From Ampelomyces quisqualis (Eukaryota; Ascomycota; Dothideomycetes; Pleosporales; Phaeosphaeriaceae), in NCBI GenBank assembly GCA_018398575.1, contig JAGTXZ010000009.1, positions 434,001-498,000 of the forward strand: a stretch of DNA of 64,000 bases, in the 5' to 3' direction. This document shows, one piece after another, positions 10,247 through 20,771 of this stretch. The position numbers and the translations under genes are program-made. How positions within the stretch are numbered: the stretch's first letter is position 1; each line of letters begins with the position of its first letter. The notes under the pieces are model-generated. The model saw only the letters and a program-made list of their open reading frames with translations. It did not search any database and was not told the DNA's origin.

Positions 10247-10682
10247 CTATATCTTCGATTGTACGAGGTCGGTAACCTTTTGCTCGATGGCCTTGTCGTC
10301 CAGTCCCTTCAGCGGTAGCTTCTTCTCTTTACCAAAGTCTAGATTCCACGAGCATTAGCACCCTCTTATGTCCGTTCCATGCATGACGCACCAAATCTCG
10401 CATAGACGGTGGGTTCGGTGCCGCTCGCTTCTCGGATCATGATGGGAGTGTGCGGGTTGTGCTTCTTCATGGTGGGGTAGCTTTTTGTGAGGAAGTTTCT
10501 GCACCGCACAGTCAGCCTGAAGCTCTCCGCTACAAGAACCACGCCTCAACGAGGGAGCGCATCGCGAGAACGGCCATCGATATCGTGGTGACATACCTTG
10601 TCGCAGCACTGTGCTCGCTAGTCTGGCAGAACAGGAACCTCAACTCCTTCAGCCCCTGTCCAAACGCGTATTTCGACGCCAT
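10247..10682 (-). CDS. NADH:ubiquinone oxidoreductase B8 subunit (NDUFA2)
   Basis: Three exons on the minus strand: 10682-10597, 10498-10392 and 10338-10247, separated by introns of 98 and 53 bp (donors GTATGT and GTGCGT). The 94-residue product shows the family signature: LKELRFLFCQTS near the N-terminus, then FLTKSYPTMKKHNPHTPIMI, REASGTEPTVYARFDFGKEK, and a C-terminal helix ending IEQKVTDLVQSKI. This matches the NDUFA2/CI-B8 accessory subunit (Neurospora 10.5-kDa subunit), a thioredoxin-fold protein of the peripheral arm of complex I in mitochondria. Length (94 against about 99) is normal. It is divergent from the MPC2 gene with 282 bp between start codons. Confidence 0.93.
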
Positions 10683-10964
10683 AGTGCAGAGTCTCCAGGT
10701 GTTGCGCGGATGACAATTGGTGTTGCCGTCCGTCGCAACCACCTGCGATGTCGATGTTCCTCCAGCTCTCGCGGCCGCGCCATGCCGTATCCAGTTTAGC
10801 CGCGCTGCCAATCGGAAGTTCAACTTGGGCACCGGTATCGCGAACTACTTGCTCACACACGAGTCCCTTCCTCCCCGTCACCACAACCACGCTTCACCCC
10901 CACCCTCTCAACCCACCTTCCTGACAGCGCGACTGAGTGAAACAGAGGGGAAAACACTGCAATC
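10683..10964. promoter_or_regulatory. Shared divergent promoter of NDUFA2 and MPC2 genes
   Basis: A 282-bp spacer separates the ATG of the complex I subunit (minus) from the ATG of the pyruvate carrier (plus). It must hold both 5' leaders and both core promoters. It is GC-rich without an obvious TATA box. Co-regulation of the two mitochondrial inner membrane genes is inferred from the layout only. Confidence 0.5.
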
Positions 10965-11562
10965 ATGTCGTTTCGCCCGGGCTCCCGTATCTTCAGCAGC
11001 TTCCGACCCTTCTTCCGACAAGGTCAAGCAGATACCCGCCGACGAGCATCCACGGCCACGGGCCCTGGAGGCTTCGCCGGCTTCTGGAACAGTCCCATTG
11101 GTCCCAAGACCGTTCACTTTTGGTATGCTTTTCTTTACCCTGGAGCAACTTGAAAATGCGCCCGCTGTCCCAAGTCCCCGGAGCTTACTATCACAACTCG
11201 CACAACGATTTACACTACTCACACCATACCACAGGGCACCAGTAATGAAATGGGGCATGGTCCTCGCCGGCGCTTCCGACTTCTCTCGTCCCGCCGAATC
11301 CCTCTCCTTCACCCAGAACTTTGCGCTCATGTGCACGGGCGCCATCTGGACGCGCTGGTGCTTTGTCATCCGGCCCAAGAACGTTGCACTGGCTGCCGTC
11401 AATGCGCTCGTATTTGCTGTTGGAGCCACGCAGGTGGGCAGAATCTATCTGTACAACAAGAGTCTGGAGACGACCGAGGGACTGATCAAGGGCCAGAGTA
11501 AAGAGCTTGAGGCCGATTTGAAGGCTACCGCTCAAAAGGTGGAGAAGGCTATCAATTCGTAA
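10965..11562 (+). CDS. MPC2: Mitochondrial pyruvate carrier subunit 2 (MPC2)
   Basis: Two exons, 10965-11122 and 11235-11562, with a 112-bp intron; 161 residues. The N-terminus is basic, Ser/Arg-rich and lacks acids (MSFRPGSRIFSSFRPFFRQG), as expected for mitochondrial import. The MPC domain follows: GPKTVHFW/APVMKWGMVLAG, the intron falling inside the Trp codon, then DFSRPAESLSFTQNFAL, TGAIWTRWCFVIRPKNV and a third hydrophobic stretch. This is the UPF0041/MPC family; MPC1-MPC2 heterodimers carry pyruvate across the inner mitochondrial membrane. The extra C-terminal acidic/lysine-rich tail (about 30 residues) is typical of fungal MPC2/MPC3 forms. MPC2 rather than MPC1 is judged from the longer N-terminus and the KWG and RPAE motifs. 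Confidence 0.92.
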
Positions 11563-11907
11563 ATGCTTCTTTGCAGGGTGCCCAACTTGGGATGTGACAT
11601 ATGTACATCTAACCCGTTTGGAGAGGGGGGGGGGGGGCTCTGAGCTGGCCACGGCGAAAATGGGTCATGTGTCAGTGTGAGCAGCAATTGACAATCAGTC
11701 TCTCATCCCTACCTGTGACAAGATTAGGTCGTAGGGGAACTCTCGAGGCCCATATTCAAACAAAGAGAAGCAGTCATGACGAGCACTATGCGTACGAAGC
11801 AGAGCGCACCACTTTGCTGTAAGCTACCCATCGATTCAGCTTCCACATTACCACTCTCACTGAATGAATTCTCATTACAAACCCCACCTCCCCAATCCAT
11901 CCATTAC
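11563..11907. other. Convergent 3' spacer with a G13 tract
   Basis: Tail-to-tail spacer between the MPC2 gene and the zinc-ribbon gene. An uninterrupted run of 13 G occurs at 11625-11637, a possible replication or length-polymorphism hot spot. No gene seen. Confidence 0.6.
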
Positions 11908-13305
11908 TCAGTACCCATCATCCTCAGCCAAGTCCCCCTCGGCCCACAAACACACCCACCTCCACCTCCACCAATCACACAATCCCCCAAACCCATGCGT
12001 CAACCCACAACACCTCACACACCCTACCCCCTCACAACACGCATTCTGTCCACAAATCCTTGCTAGAACATCATCACAACAGCACCGCGGCCACCCAAGA
12101 AGCCCACACAGCCCATCTCCATGCCCATGGCCCGTCCCATCCCCAGCTCCATCGGGACTAGCAAAGCAACAACCCTCGGGCGCTTCCCAGCAAAGCTTTC
12201 CTTGCAAGCGCCACGCGCAGAGTTGGTGAGGCGTCACGCGTTCGATTTCGCGCCGGCGCCGACGCCACGATTCTTTAGCGGCGTCAGCAGCTTGGGATGT
12301 TTCGGCGGGGGTCGACATAGCCGTGAAAGCAGATTGCAAGGCATCTTGGTCCAAGGTCGGGGCGGGCGTTGTAGCCGACTCCGTTGAACTGGCTGGGGAC
12401 CATATCGAACTAGGCGGGGACGATATCGAACTAGGCGGGGACGGCATCGTGGGGACGGAGTACCGGGCGGGTTGTGTGTCGACGACGGGGTTTGGGCGAT
12501 GGTGAGGGGCTCTTCGCTCGTGGGCACGACCGCGGGGGGGTTCGTCTTCGCTGTCGTATGTATGTGCAGCGGGATTTAGAGTTGGTACTGCGGCGTAGGG
12601 GGAGTGTCGGCGACGACCTATGGGCATACGGGGTTCGCTTGAGGTGACTGTAGTGAGGGTTGGCAGTGGGGAGAAGAGTACTTCGTTGAGGGATTGTAGA
12701 TCTTTGGAATTGGAGACGTCGTCTTCGAAGAGTGATCCGGTGGATAGTGATATTAGGCTTGTAGCTCCCGCAGTTTCACGAATAGATACCCGGGTTGCTC
12801 CAGTTCCTGCGAGTTTGGTAACTGGTCTGATAGTCCCGACGGAGCTGGTAGATCTCACATCATCCTCAGCTTGTTCTTTTGACGAAGCTTGTCTAGATCC
12901 AGGAGGTTTCGGAGTATCTCTACTGGTGGTCTCCTGCTCGGCCTCGCTCGTAGTGGAGGTCTGGTCGTTCGCATTCGTAGACACATGAACCTCGTTCCCC
13001 CGTCCAGCATCCTGCGTAGCTCCGGCCTCAACCTCATTTCTCACAATAGAACTCAGTATATCCTCAAACTCAGTGTCCCTATTTTGAGGCCCAATGATCC
13101 TCTGCTCAGGATCATTTGGATCCTCACGGCTTGCATCGTCCTACGAGAACAATCTCGCGCAGTTCAAGCAGTAACACATCCAGGCAACATTGGCCCTCAT
13201 GTTTGGACATCCGCAGTAAGGGCAATATTTGAGCCCGGAGATTGGATCAAGGCTTTGCAGCTCGTCTGGGTGAGGTAAGTCGTCGTTGTTGTTTGTAGAA
13301 GCCAT
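11908..13305 (-). CDS. Zinc-ribbon, Ser/Pro-rich protein interrupted by an in-frame TAG
   Basis: From the ATG at 13305 the frame encodes 54 residues with a compact CPYCGCPN...CYCLNC zinc-ribbon-like motif (residues 28-49), then a TAG at 13143-13141. The same frame continues open for another 411 codons to 11908: DDASREDPNDPEQRII, a long Ser/Pro/Thr-rich stretch, SWRRRRREIERVTPHQLCAW, and an odd Cys/Gly/Trp-rich tail. Either the gene is split by a nonsense change (for instance CAG to TAG), or a tiny intron removes the stop; a 45-bp in-frame candidate, GTAGGA...CAGAG, begins two bases before it. Read-through is a third choice. The tail after about residue 390 may be non-coding. The family is not recognised. 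Confidence 0.5.
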
Positions 13306-13377
13306 TTCGACAATGTGGGCCTGGTAGGCTGCGAGCGATGATGTAGTGTCAGGCGTGGAGTAAGCAGTTTGGACAGC

Positions 13378-13610
13378 TTAAATCAGGTCTGCAGAAAGCG
13401 ATGGGATGGAAAGGCGGCGAGTTGAGTTCCAAAGCGAGCGGATGTCGATAACACCAGCATGTAAATCTGTTGGACTTGCTCAAAGTCAGTCAAATTCTTA
13501 TTACTACTATTCGTTGAACCCAGAGGGTGCTCACCTGGAGAAATATGCCAGGAATTAGCGAAAGTCGCGCAGCGATAAAGATATAGCGTGTGCTGTTTGT
13601 GGGCGTTCAT
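13378..13610 (-). CDS. Possible 54-residue protein, two exons (doubtful)
   Basis: From the ATG at 13610, exon 13610-13535 reads MNAHKQHTLYLYRCATFANS and stops at a strong GTGAGC donor. A 68-bp intron with a TGACTGAC branch-like word ends CAACAG, and exon 13466-13378 gives ADL-I at the stop. The result is a 54-residue basic peptide. The splice signals are good, but the product has no recognisable family, and the same intron could belong to the 5' leader of the zinc-ribbon gene just downstream. Confidence 0.3.
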
Positions 13611-14523
13611 GTCATGAGGCGCAAAGACAAGCACCGTTATTAGTGCAACATCACATCCATCTCGCTCCTTCCTCAACACACAACGGAACTCGCACATCAC
13701 CATGTGAAAATTTCCCTCCCTCAATTACACACATTCTCACAATAACAATCATCACACCCACCCAATCACTCCCCAGTACAATTCCCACACCCTTTGACAA
13801 GATACACCACACCGCCCCAGATCCCCACGATGCACACCATGAGAGATTCCACGATACATGCAGCGAGAAGCGATCAATCACATGTTCGAAGACACTGCAA
13901 GCAGCGGTCTGTTTGTCGAGGATGTTCAGACGTGAAATCCTGACTCTTAGATACTGGCGCATAGTTCATTCCAAAAATCGTGAACTGGTAATTTCTCAAA
14001 AAAATAAAATTGTAAAAGAAGCGAAAGGGAGAAGCGTACAAAGCAATACTTGCTGAGGCAGGCGAGAAAGTCATTTCAATGCCATCGATAAAAGTGGGAC
14101 CAGAGGAAGTCAACATTTCAAGGCCACCAGCTAAGCCTTGCCGGGATCATTTTGTGGCTGTGGAGGGATCTGAACGTAGCTGCACCGCGACAAGCGAGAT
14201 GGTTTTGCACTGCCGTCAATCAAATCTTGTTTGTCCGGTTGGTGCTTTCTTTGGAAACGACGGGTAGTGCTCCGTCTCGTGTTGGCTGGCTGGCTGGCGC
14301 ACATGATGTATACATGCAGGAGTGAGCCAACGAGGGAGAAACAAAATGCATTCATAAACTCATGTATAGCCCAAGGGTATCGTATGTATGCGCCACAAAC
14401 CGTGACAAGCAGCAAAATGAAGCCAAAAGACAAGCCAATCTGGGGTATCGACATGCGAAAAAATAAAGCACACATGAAATGTCGTGAAAAACATGCTGGA
14501 TCGAGATGTAGCCCACGTCCTAC
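13611..14523. other. Intergenic, no gene seen
   Basis: AC-rich on the plus strand near 13640-13830 (many CACACC words). No coding frame supported. Right end is the 3' flank of the 1050-residue gene. Confidence 0.5.
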
Positions 14524-17500
14524 TTAGACCCTGATGACAATGTTGATGCCCAGAGCCCGCGCCTCACGAATGCAGCAAGAAAGACATGTTCGGCCCGCCC
14601 GACCAATAATGGCATGGAAGCCCTTCTCCGCACACCATGCGCGCGCGAGAAGCTGCAGGTCTGTCGAAGTACGTGCATCGAGAACAAGAACTGTCGTCTT
14701 GTCGTGTAATGTATCCTTCTGCTGGGATTCTCGAAACCCGGTAGGCGTCGGCGTGCGGGATCTCAATTTGTGGGAACGCATGTCAAACGGAATGTTTAAC
14801 TCAGCATCCAAAACCTCGTCGACCGGCACGATTTTGTACTTGTAAGTTATGTGTAGTGGATGGACCTGCAGCGGCTTCTTGGTGATGGTGACGTCGGAGG
14901 CATCGTCGCCTTCGATCGAGTACATGGGCTTTGGTGCAATGTCTGCAGAGTCCGGCGGGTGGGATAGCAGTGGCTCAAAACCATGGCTGTTGCGGCGTGA
15001 CATTCTTACACTCCCGCTTCTCTTGGATGACGTGCGCGATACTGTGCCGGTGAAAGAGCGCTTCAAGATGTGTGGCATGCTAGGTGCTGGAACAGACACT
15101 GGAGGAGTGCATGGCCACGAAGTAACGAACTGCACATCGAATGCAAGAGTCAATATATGCGTCGATATTTGATTCTGAGAAGTGAAGGAAATCGACGGAA
15201 CGTGTATGTCGCTCTCAGTTGCTGGACCGGACTTCACGTCGCTGTCGATTAGATCGGGGTTTAGTGGTGTGAGCGCCCACGAAGCATACTTGAGAGAAGC
15301 TGTAGGAATCGTTTCAGGGTCGCGCGGAAGAACAAGATCTTCTGGTTTTATAGAAGACAAAGCATCGCTGGGCACGATAACAGAAGCTTGAGTGACCACA
15401 TCATTGCCGAGTCGGTCGTCGAGCGGAAGCTGGTCACTGTGGATGGAAAACCAACCATCATGGAGTCCTTCTGGCGTCTCGGAGAAGGATATCCAGCTCA
15501 TAGATTCGACAGCTCCATCAAGACAAGCAAATACGCGCCCGACAATCGAATTCTTACTCCACCAGCTCTTTCCCGCGTAGGAGAACCCGCCGTAGAGGTT
15601 TGCGGAGTCGCCCAGAGACGCGATGGCGTTGCTGTCGTTCTCCAAGAGTGTGGAGATGAGGAAGTGCGATATTGGCTCACCAGGAAGGACCAAGCCTGTC
15701 AAGAATGAGCGGCTGAGCCACCCACCAACGCCTTTCAAGGCCAAGTTTGGCTGATCGGTTTGAGGTGCGAGGGTAGGCGACAGTGGTATCCGCAAAGAAT
15801 GCGAGTTGTCGCGACTCAAGACAGGTTTACCAACGTGTCCAAAATAGCCATCAAGTAGGTTGCTTGTAGGCCGTGGTGTCTGCAAAGGAGTGCCGTAGAC
15901 ACTGATTGATGCAGGCGATACAGGATCTAGGAACATCGATTCGGGTGTTGGCAACTGCTCCATATGTTGTTCGACATCGGGAGCCCCCAGTTTCTGAGCG
16001 AGCAATCGCATCAGTATGTCGGCGTTGGGCCACTGCATCGTGGTAGCAAACTTTACGAGCCCTGATAGCTGGCGAGCTTGATGCCGTGGTAGGAGCACGA
16101 TATCTGATTTGGCGGCTGCGGGCTCCACACTTCCACCCAACATAGATACAAAGCCGCGTGACTTGGTAACTTCGGTTTCATAGTCGCTGCTCCTGACAAC
16201 CAGTATATTGTCCAGGAACCTCCGTGCGACTATCAAGTCCCAGTCGAGCTTCCTTGTTTTCGTGCCAAAGCAATCCCCAATCTCTTGTTCGCTGATCTGC
16301 ACTTGATTGTTGGGGCCATCAACATTCGTACTTGCGACAACATCAAGTCGGAGTAACAGTTCGCAGCTTAATGTGATCTGCAAAAGCAGTACCTCGCGTT
16401 CGGTCCAAAGCGGGTGGGTCTCGTGCTCGGGTACTGGTTCTGGATCGCTCCACAAGATCTGGCCGAGCCTGATTCTCCATTCTACAAGACTGAAATCATA
16501 CCACACACCCTTGAGTTTTAGTACACTCATGAGCGTAAGGATCTGGATGCGGAGACCAGTCGGGTCGTCTGAGGCTCCATCGTAGCCAGGAGGTGTTAGA
16601 AATTTGCTGAACAAGTTTGCATACAAGTCTCCGGCGCTCTGGTGGTTGAGAATAGTCATGGGTCCTGGACTATCGTGGAAAGCCTCGTACATATCTTGCA
16701 TCTCAATCAGGCGATCGTATACCAGACTCATGTCCACGGCTCGAATTCCAATTCGTTCGGGTGTGGCCTGCATCAGCTGCTTGTTCTTTGTTCCCTCGGG
16801 GATGTCTTTGCTCGACTGTGAGCCCTCCACTTCAGTATTGAGGCTGTCTGAGTGAGGCAGCTCGAGGAAGTGAGCGAAGCCAATGCTGCCAGGCTCGATG
16901 CCTTGCGCGCTGAGCATGTTGGGCAATTCCACAACGTCGACTTGGTATCCGGCATAATGTCGGTGTTCGTCGGAGGATATTTGAGTGTTCGCTGCGTGCG
17001 CGTGAAGGGTTGTGGCCGTAAAGGCAGGTTGGTCGAGTCGGACGCAGTCTGAGGCGTCTCGCACAGACTCTCGTCTATCTCGAGGCAATGACACTGTAGG
17101 AGTCGGGCGACGGGCCCCATCAGTGACGCTGAAGTTGGGAGCGCCGGAGAACAATGTCTGGAGCTGTGTCTCGCTCAAAGTCTCGGCCTTCTCTACCTCG
17201 ACAGGTTCCAGCGCTGGTGCAGGAGTCGGTGCAGGTGCATGGTTTGTCTCGGTTACTACTGAGGGTGGTGGCTCCTCTAGATTGAAGCTTGGGCGCCTGG
17301 GGGTTGGTTCGATGTCTGTCGTTGGTTCGATGTCTGTCGTTGGTTCGATGTCTGTCGTTGGTTCGATGTCTGTCGTTGGTTCGATGTCTGTCGTTGGTTC
17401 GATGTCTGTCGTTGGTTCGACGTCTGTCGTTGGTTCCATGTCTGTCGTTGGTTCGACGTCTGTCGTTGGTTCCATGTCTGTCGTTGGTTCGACGTCTGTC

Positions 17501-17753
17501 GTTGGTTCCATGTCTGTCGTTGGTTCGACCAACTTCTTAGAAGCTGTCGTATCGCTCGTGGTAGCAGTCTCTTCCTAGTCGGTAGTTCAGCACGAGGATT
17601 CCTAAGCAGTAGGTGCCAATGCTGTCTAAGACATGGCGACCGTGTACTCACAGGCACTTGGCCACGGACATCTGCTGCATCCTTCCTGGATCTAAAGAAC
17701 TGTATGATCCTCTGCCTCTTACTCTTCTTCCTCTCCAGCTTGCCTCGACTCAT
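14524..17753 (-). CDS. Large unknown protein with EPTTD repeats
   Basis: Two exons on the minus strand, 17753-17652 and 17574-14524, with a 77-bp intron (GTGAGT...CCGACTAG), giving 1050 residues. Exon 1 encodes a very basic start (MSRGKLERKKSKRQRIIQFF). Exon 2 opens with Thr/Ser-rich sequence and then 12 tandem hexapeptides EPTTD[M/V/I]. The middle (about residues 300-480) has conserved-looking helical sequence (LTLMSVLKLKGVWYDFSLVE). A Ser-rich RRSSKR-type region follows, and a C-terminal globular segment ends TVLVLDARTSTDLQLLARAW and ends near GINIVIRV. No catalytic motif is seen. It resembles uncharacterised conserved ascomycete proteins, but I cannot name the family. Coding is strongly supported by length and continuity. 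Confidence 0.8.
17311..17526 (-). repeat. 18-bp coding minisatellite (12 units, EPTTDx)
   Basis: Twelve in-frame copies of an 18-bp unit, read on the plus strand as GGTTCGATGTCTGTCGTT with variants at one or two sites. Units alternate EPTTDM/EPTTDV for six copies and then repeat EPTTDI six times, so the array grew by at least two different expansion steps. It lies near the N-terminus of the 1050-residue protein. Confidence 0.95.
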
Positions 17754-18993
17754 TTCGGTGGCCTGTCGGTGCAGTTTGCGCAGCATCATGGCGACATGCA
17801 GCAGGGCGGGAGCATGGCGGCCAGGCCTATAAACCAAGGAGCAAACGAGCGTCCCTGGCGGGTAGCCAATTTCCCCGATCTGGGCGACATGATTGCGATG
17901 CACGTGAATCAGGGCAGAGACCCTTGCCGCCGCCGTACGATGGTTAAGATTCGAAAAGGCTGCCACACCCTGTCCCGCATCACCGTTCTCCGCCATGACG
18001 TTCCACCCTGCCTGCACACCACTTGCTTGGCTGCAGACGCTGCACCCGCTTCACAACATCGCCTCTGATGAAAGACCATGCACTCTCGCAACGTGCACGC
18101 ATAACAACACATGCCTTTGGACGCGCGCCATCAAATCGTCCGTCTTGACCCACCGGCCGCCACCAAGCTAGCCCTGCGCCTGGATCTCGACTGTCGCGAC
18201 TGGGCCAAGCACGAGCTTCCAGAACAACGGCTCGCCTGAATCCTGAAACTGGCCAAATGCCGCCTGGTCCTTCTGCCTCCCTGCTGCTGTGGGGATCGGA
18301 GCAGTCCGCGGTGCCGCTTGTATCCCCCCAGTGCTCCGCGTTGAGGTTTGACAGCATCACAACTTTGTGCTTCGATTACGTCAGCCCTTGCTTCGTCGAC
18401 TTATTCGGGTCCTAGTTTGAGTGTGCGGAAAAGCATGGCCCAAACGACGGCCTTACTTACGAGCATGGCGTGCTTACGAGGCTGGGGATTCGAAAAACTA
18501 TCTTCAGATATACACGCAACAGTTTCTTCTCAGCAGCCATCATGCCGCTTTCACAATTGTGCGTGACCACATAAATGCGTCTACTCGGTAATCACGTCAT
18601 GATAATCTTGTATACAACGTGCTAAGCGCCGACTTCAAGACTAGTGTTGATGGGAAATGTAGTGGTGGGCTGTTAGTCGCTGAATATTAGCCTGTCTGTA
18701 GAAAAAGGAGATTGGAGCGTCACATGCATTAGTGACGGGTACTTGTTGTCCATGGAGAAGAAAATCATCAAGGCAGAGAGCGCTGAAAGCTATGCAGCTT
18801 TTGGAGACCTTTTGTCTGCAGGCAAAGTAAGTCCGTGTAGCCACTGCGCTGCACGTGTGGTGCTAGCAATTTCCATTCATGTCATATACGACATGGAACA
18901 TTGGAATCATCGAGTCTCGTCAAGTCATATAAGCTCATGAAAATACCAAGTTCCCTTTAAAAAAAAACTCAAACACCATGTGCTTGACTGTTC
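17754..18993. other. Intergenic, no gene seen
   Basis: Upstream region of the 1050-residue gene and 3' flank of the APC permease gene. Overlapping ORFs at 17909-18360 have no protein-like features. A run of A lies at 18961-18967 next to the permease 3' end. Confidence 0.5.
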
Positions 18994-20771
18994 TTAGGCG
19001 ATCGTCCCAGGGACATGTACAATCCTGCCAACATATGCTTTTCTCTCGCCCACGCCGCGGAAACTCTTCCTGCCTCTGAAGACGTAGTCTAGACCAGTGA
19101 TCAACGCGATGACTGCGTAGACGACGCAAACGTCTATCGAAGTGGTCAGTAGATGCACTTTGACGCCGAACGTGGTACGTACAGTTCATGTTCCCTGCTG
19201 CCACGGGCTTGGCATATGGAAACGAGTACATGACCAGCGTGAACAGCGTCCACACGAGCAGGACGACATTGGCGAAGAAGCCGATTTTCCCGAGCCAGAA
19301 TGGGCCAGGAGTGATGGTCGAGCGGCCGCGAACAAGCAGACAAGTAACTGGGATAGCGTAGCTGAGGTACAGCAGTACGATACATGCTGTGATCATACTA
19401 CATGTGGCGTCAATGTCAACAACACCAACACCGAGATGAGTGAGCAAAGTTTGGTGCTTGTACTTACGAATTAAACGCCGTCAAACTCGCGAGATACAAG
19501 CAGCCCATGAGCGCCACAATCACACAACTCACTGCGTGCGCGTGCAGCGGGACGTCGAGTTTCTCATGGACCTGCGCCAGCCACCGGTGCGCAGGTAAGC
19601 CCCTGTCCCTCGCGAAGCTCCAACAAAGTCTACTCTGCCACGTATGGCTCGCGATCAAACAGCCCAAGCCGGTCGCGACGATCAAGCTCTCGAGCACGAC
19701 CGCCCCAGCGGTGTTGTTGGACGCTTGGTAGAATACCTCGAGGATGGGCACGCCCGTGGCGGTCTTCAAGATGGCGGAAAAGTCCCCGACAATGGAGAAG
19801 AACACTGCCATGCTGAAGAACCAGCTTGTTAGGAACCCGATGCCCACGGTGCCCATGATGGCTATTGGCACCATTTTCTCTGGGCGCTGGACTTCTTCGG
19901 CTAGATGCGTGGCGCAGTCGAGACATGCAAAGGACCAGTTTGTGTTGACGAGGCCGACGATGAAGGCGATGCCGCCTTGTTGCCAGCCCGTGTTGTTGAT
20001 GAAGGTTGCGAAGACGAAGCGGGCGTGTTGGTGTGTTGGCGCTATGGATGGGACGGTGATGAGGATGATGGCGAAGGAGAAGAGGGAGGTCCAGAGCGTG
20101 ATTTTGGCGGTGAGGGGGAGCGTCTTGCCGTAGCAATTGAAGAGGAAGCAGAAGATGTTGGAGAGTTGGTAGGCCAGGAAGACGTGCCAGGGTTTGATGA
20201 TGCTTGGGACAATTAGTTTGGCCAGGATTTGGTAATAGTGAAAGAACGGAATTCGATCAAGAAGATGGGAACCTTACAAGTCGGCATGGCTGAGCTGGTA
20301 ACAGCCTACCACAGCACTTCCCACTGCTAACGCAATCGATGCACTTGTGAACATGGAGCCCCACCAAGCCAGCCATCCTGTCAGATAACTCGCGACATTT
20401 GTGAATCTCTTCGGCGCCAACTCGTTAGCCCAAAAGTATTGACCACCTGCATTCGGAAATGCGGACGCCATTTCACTCAAGCTGATGCCAACGCATGTCG
20501 ATATAAGTGCCATAAGGATGATGCCATAAATGATGAGCAGCGGTCCCCCAGAATTGATACCAGTGATCAGCGCAGCTGAGATTCCAAACCATGAATTGGT
20601 GAGCGAAAAGCCAACTCCAAGGACCGACCAAACCGAGAAGTTCCTGCCCATATCTTGCGAATAACCCATCTCCCCCAGCTTGAGGGCGTCAACATCGATC
20701 GATGACTTGTGTGCTGCCTCCATATCTGAAGAAATCAGAGGCGGACCCTCTTTCTCCGGTGTCGAGCCCAT
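18994..20771 (-). CDS. APC-superfamily amino acid/choline/GABA permease (Uga4/Hnm1 type)
   Basis: Four exons on the minus strand: 20771-20278, 20202-19468, 19397-19183 and 19133-18994, with introns of 75, 70 and 49 bp; all junction phases agree and give 527 residues. After a hydrophilic N-terminus the first membrane region reads FSVWSVLGVGFSLTNSWFGI, followed by SLSEMASAFPNAGGQYFWA, FIIKPWHVFLAYQLSNIF, a block with TNWSFACLDCATHLAEEVQR and PHR-type loops; about 12 membrane helices are expected. This is the pattern of the fungal APC group containing Uga4 (GABA), Hnm1 (choline) and related carriers, at the plasma or vacuolar membrane. The substrate cannot be set by sequence alone. The gene is isolated from other metabolic genes. 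Confidence 0.9.

Noticed and set aside
17311..17526. CRISPR-like array
   Set aside because: Direct 18-bp units without spacers inside a eukaryotic coding sequence; this is a minisatellite.
14534..17578. Plus-strand ORFs across the 1050-residue gene, including a 188-residue SMSVVG-repeat protein
   Set aside because: They mirror the minus-strand coding sequence and the 18-bp repeat; the minus frame is continuous over 3 kb.
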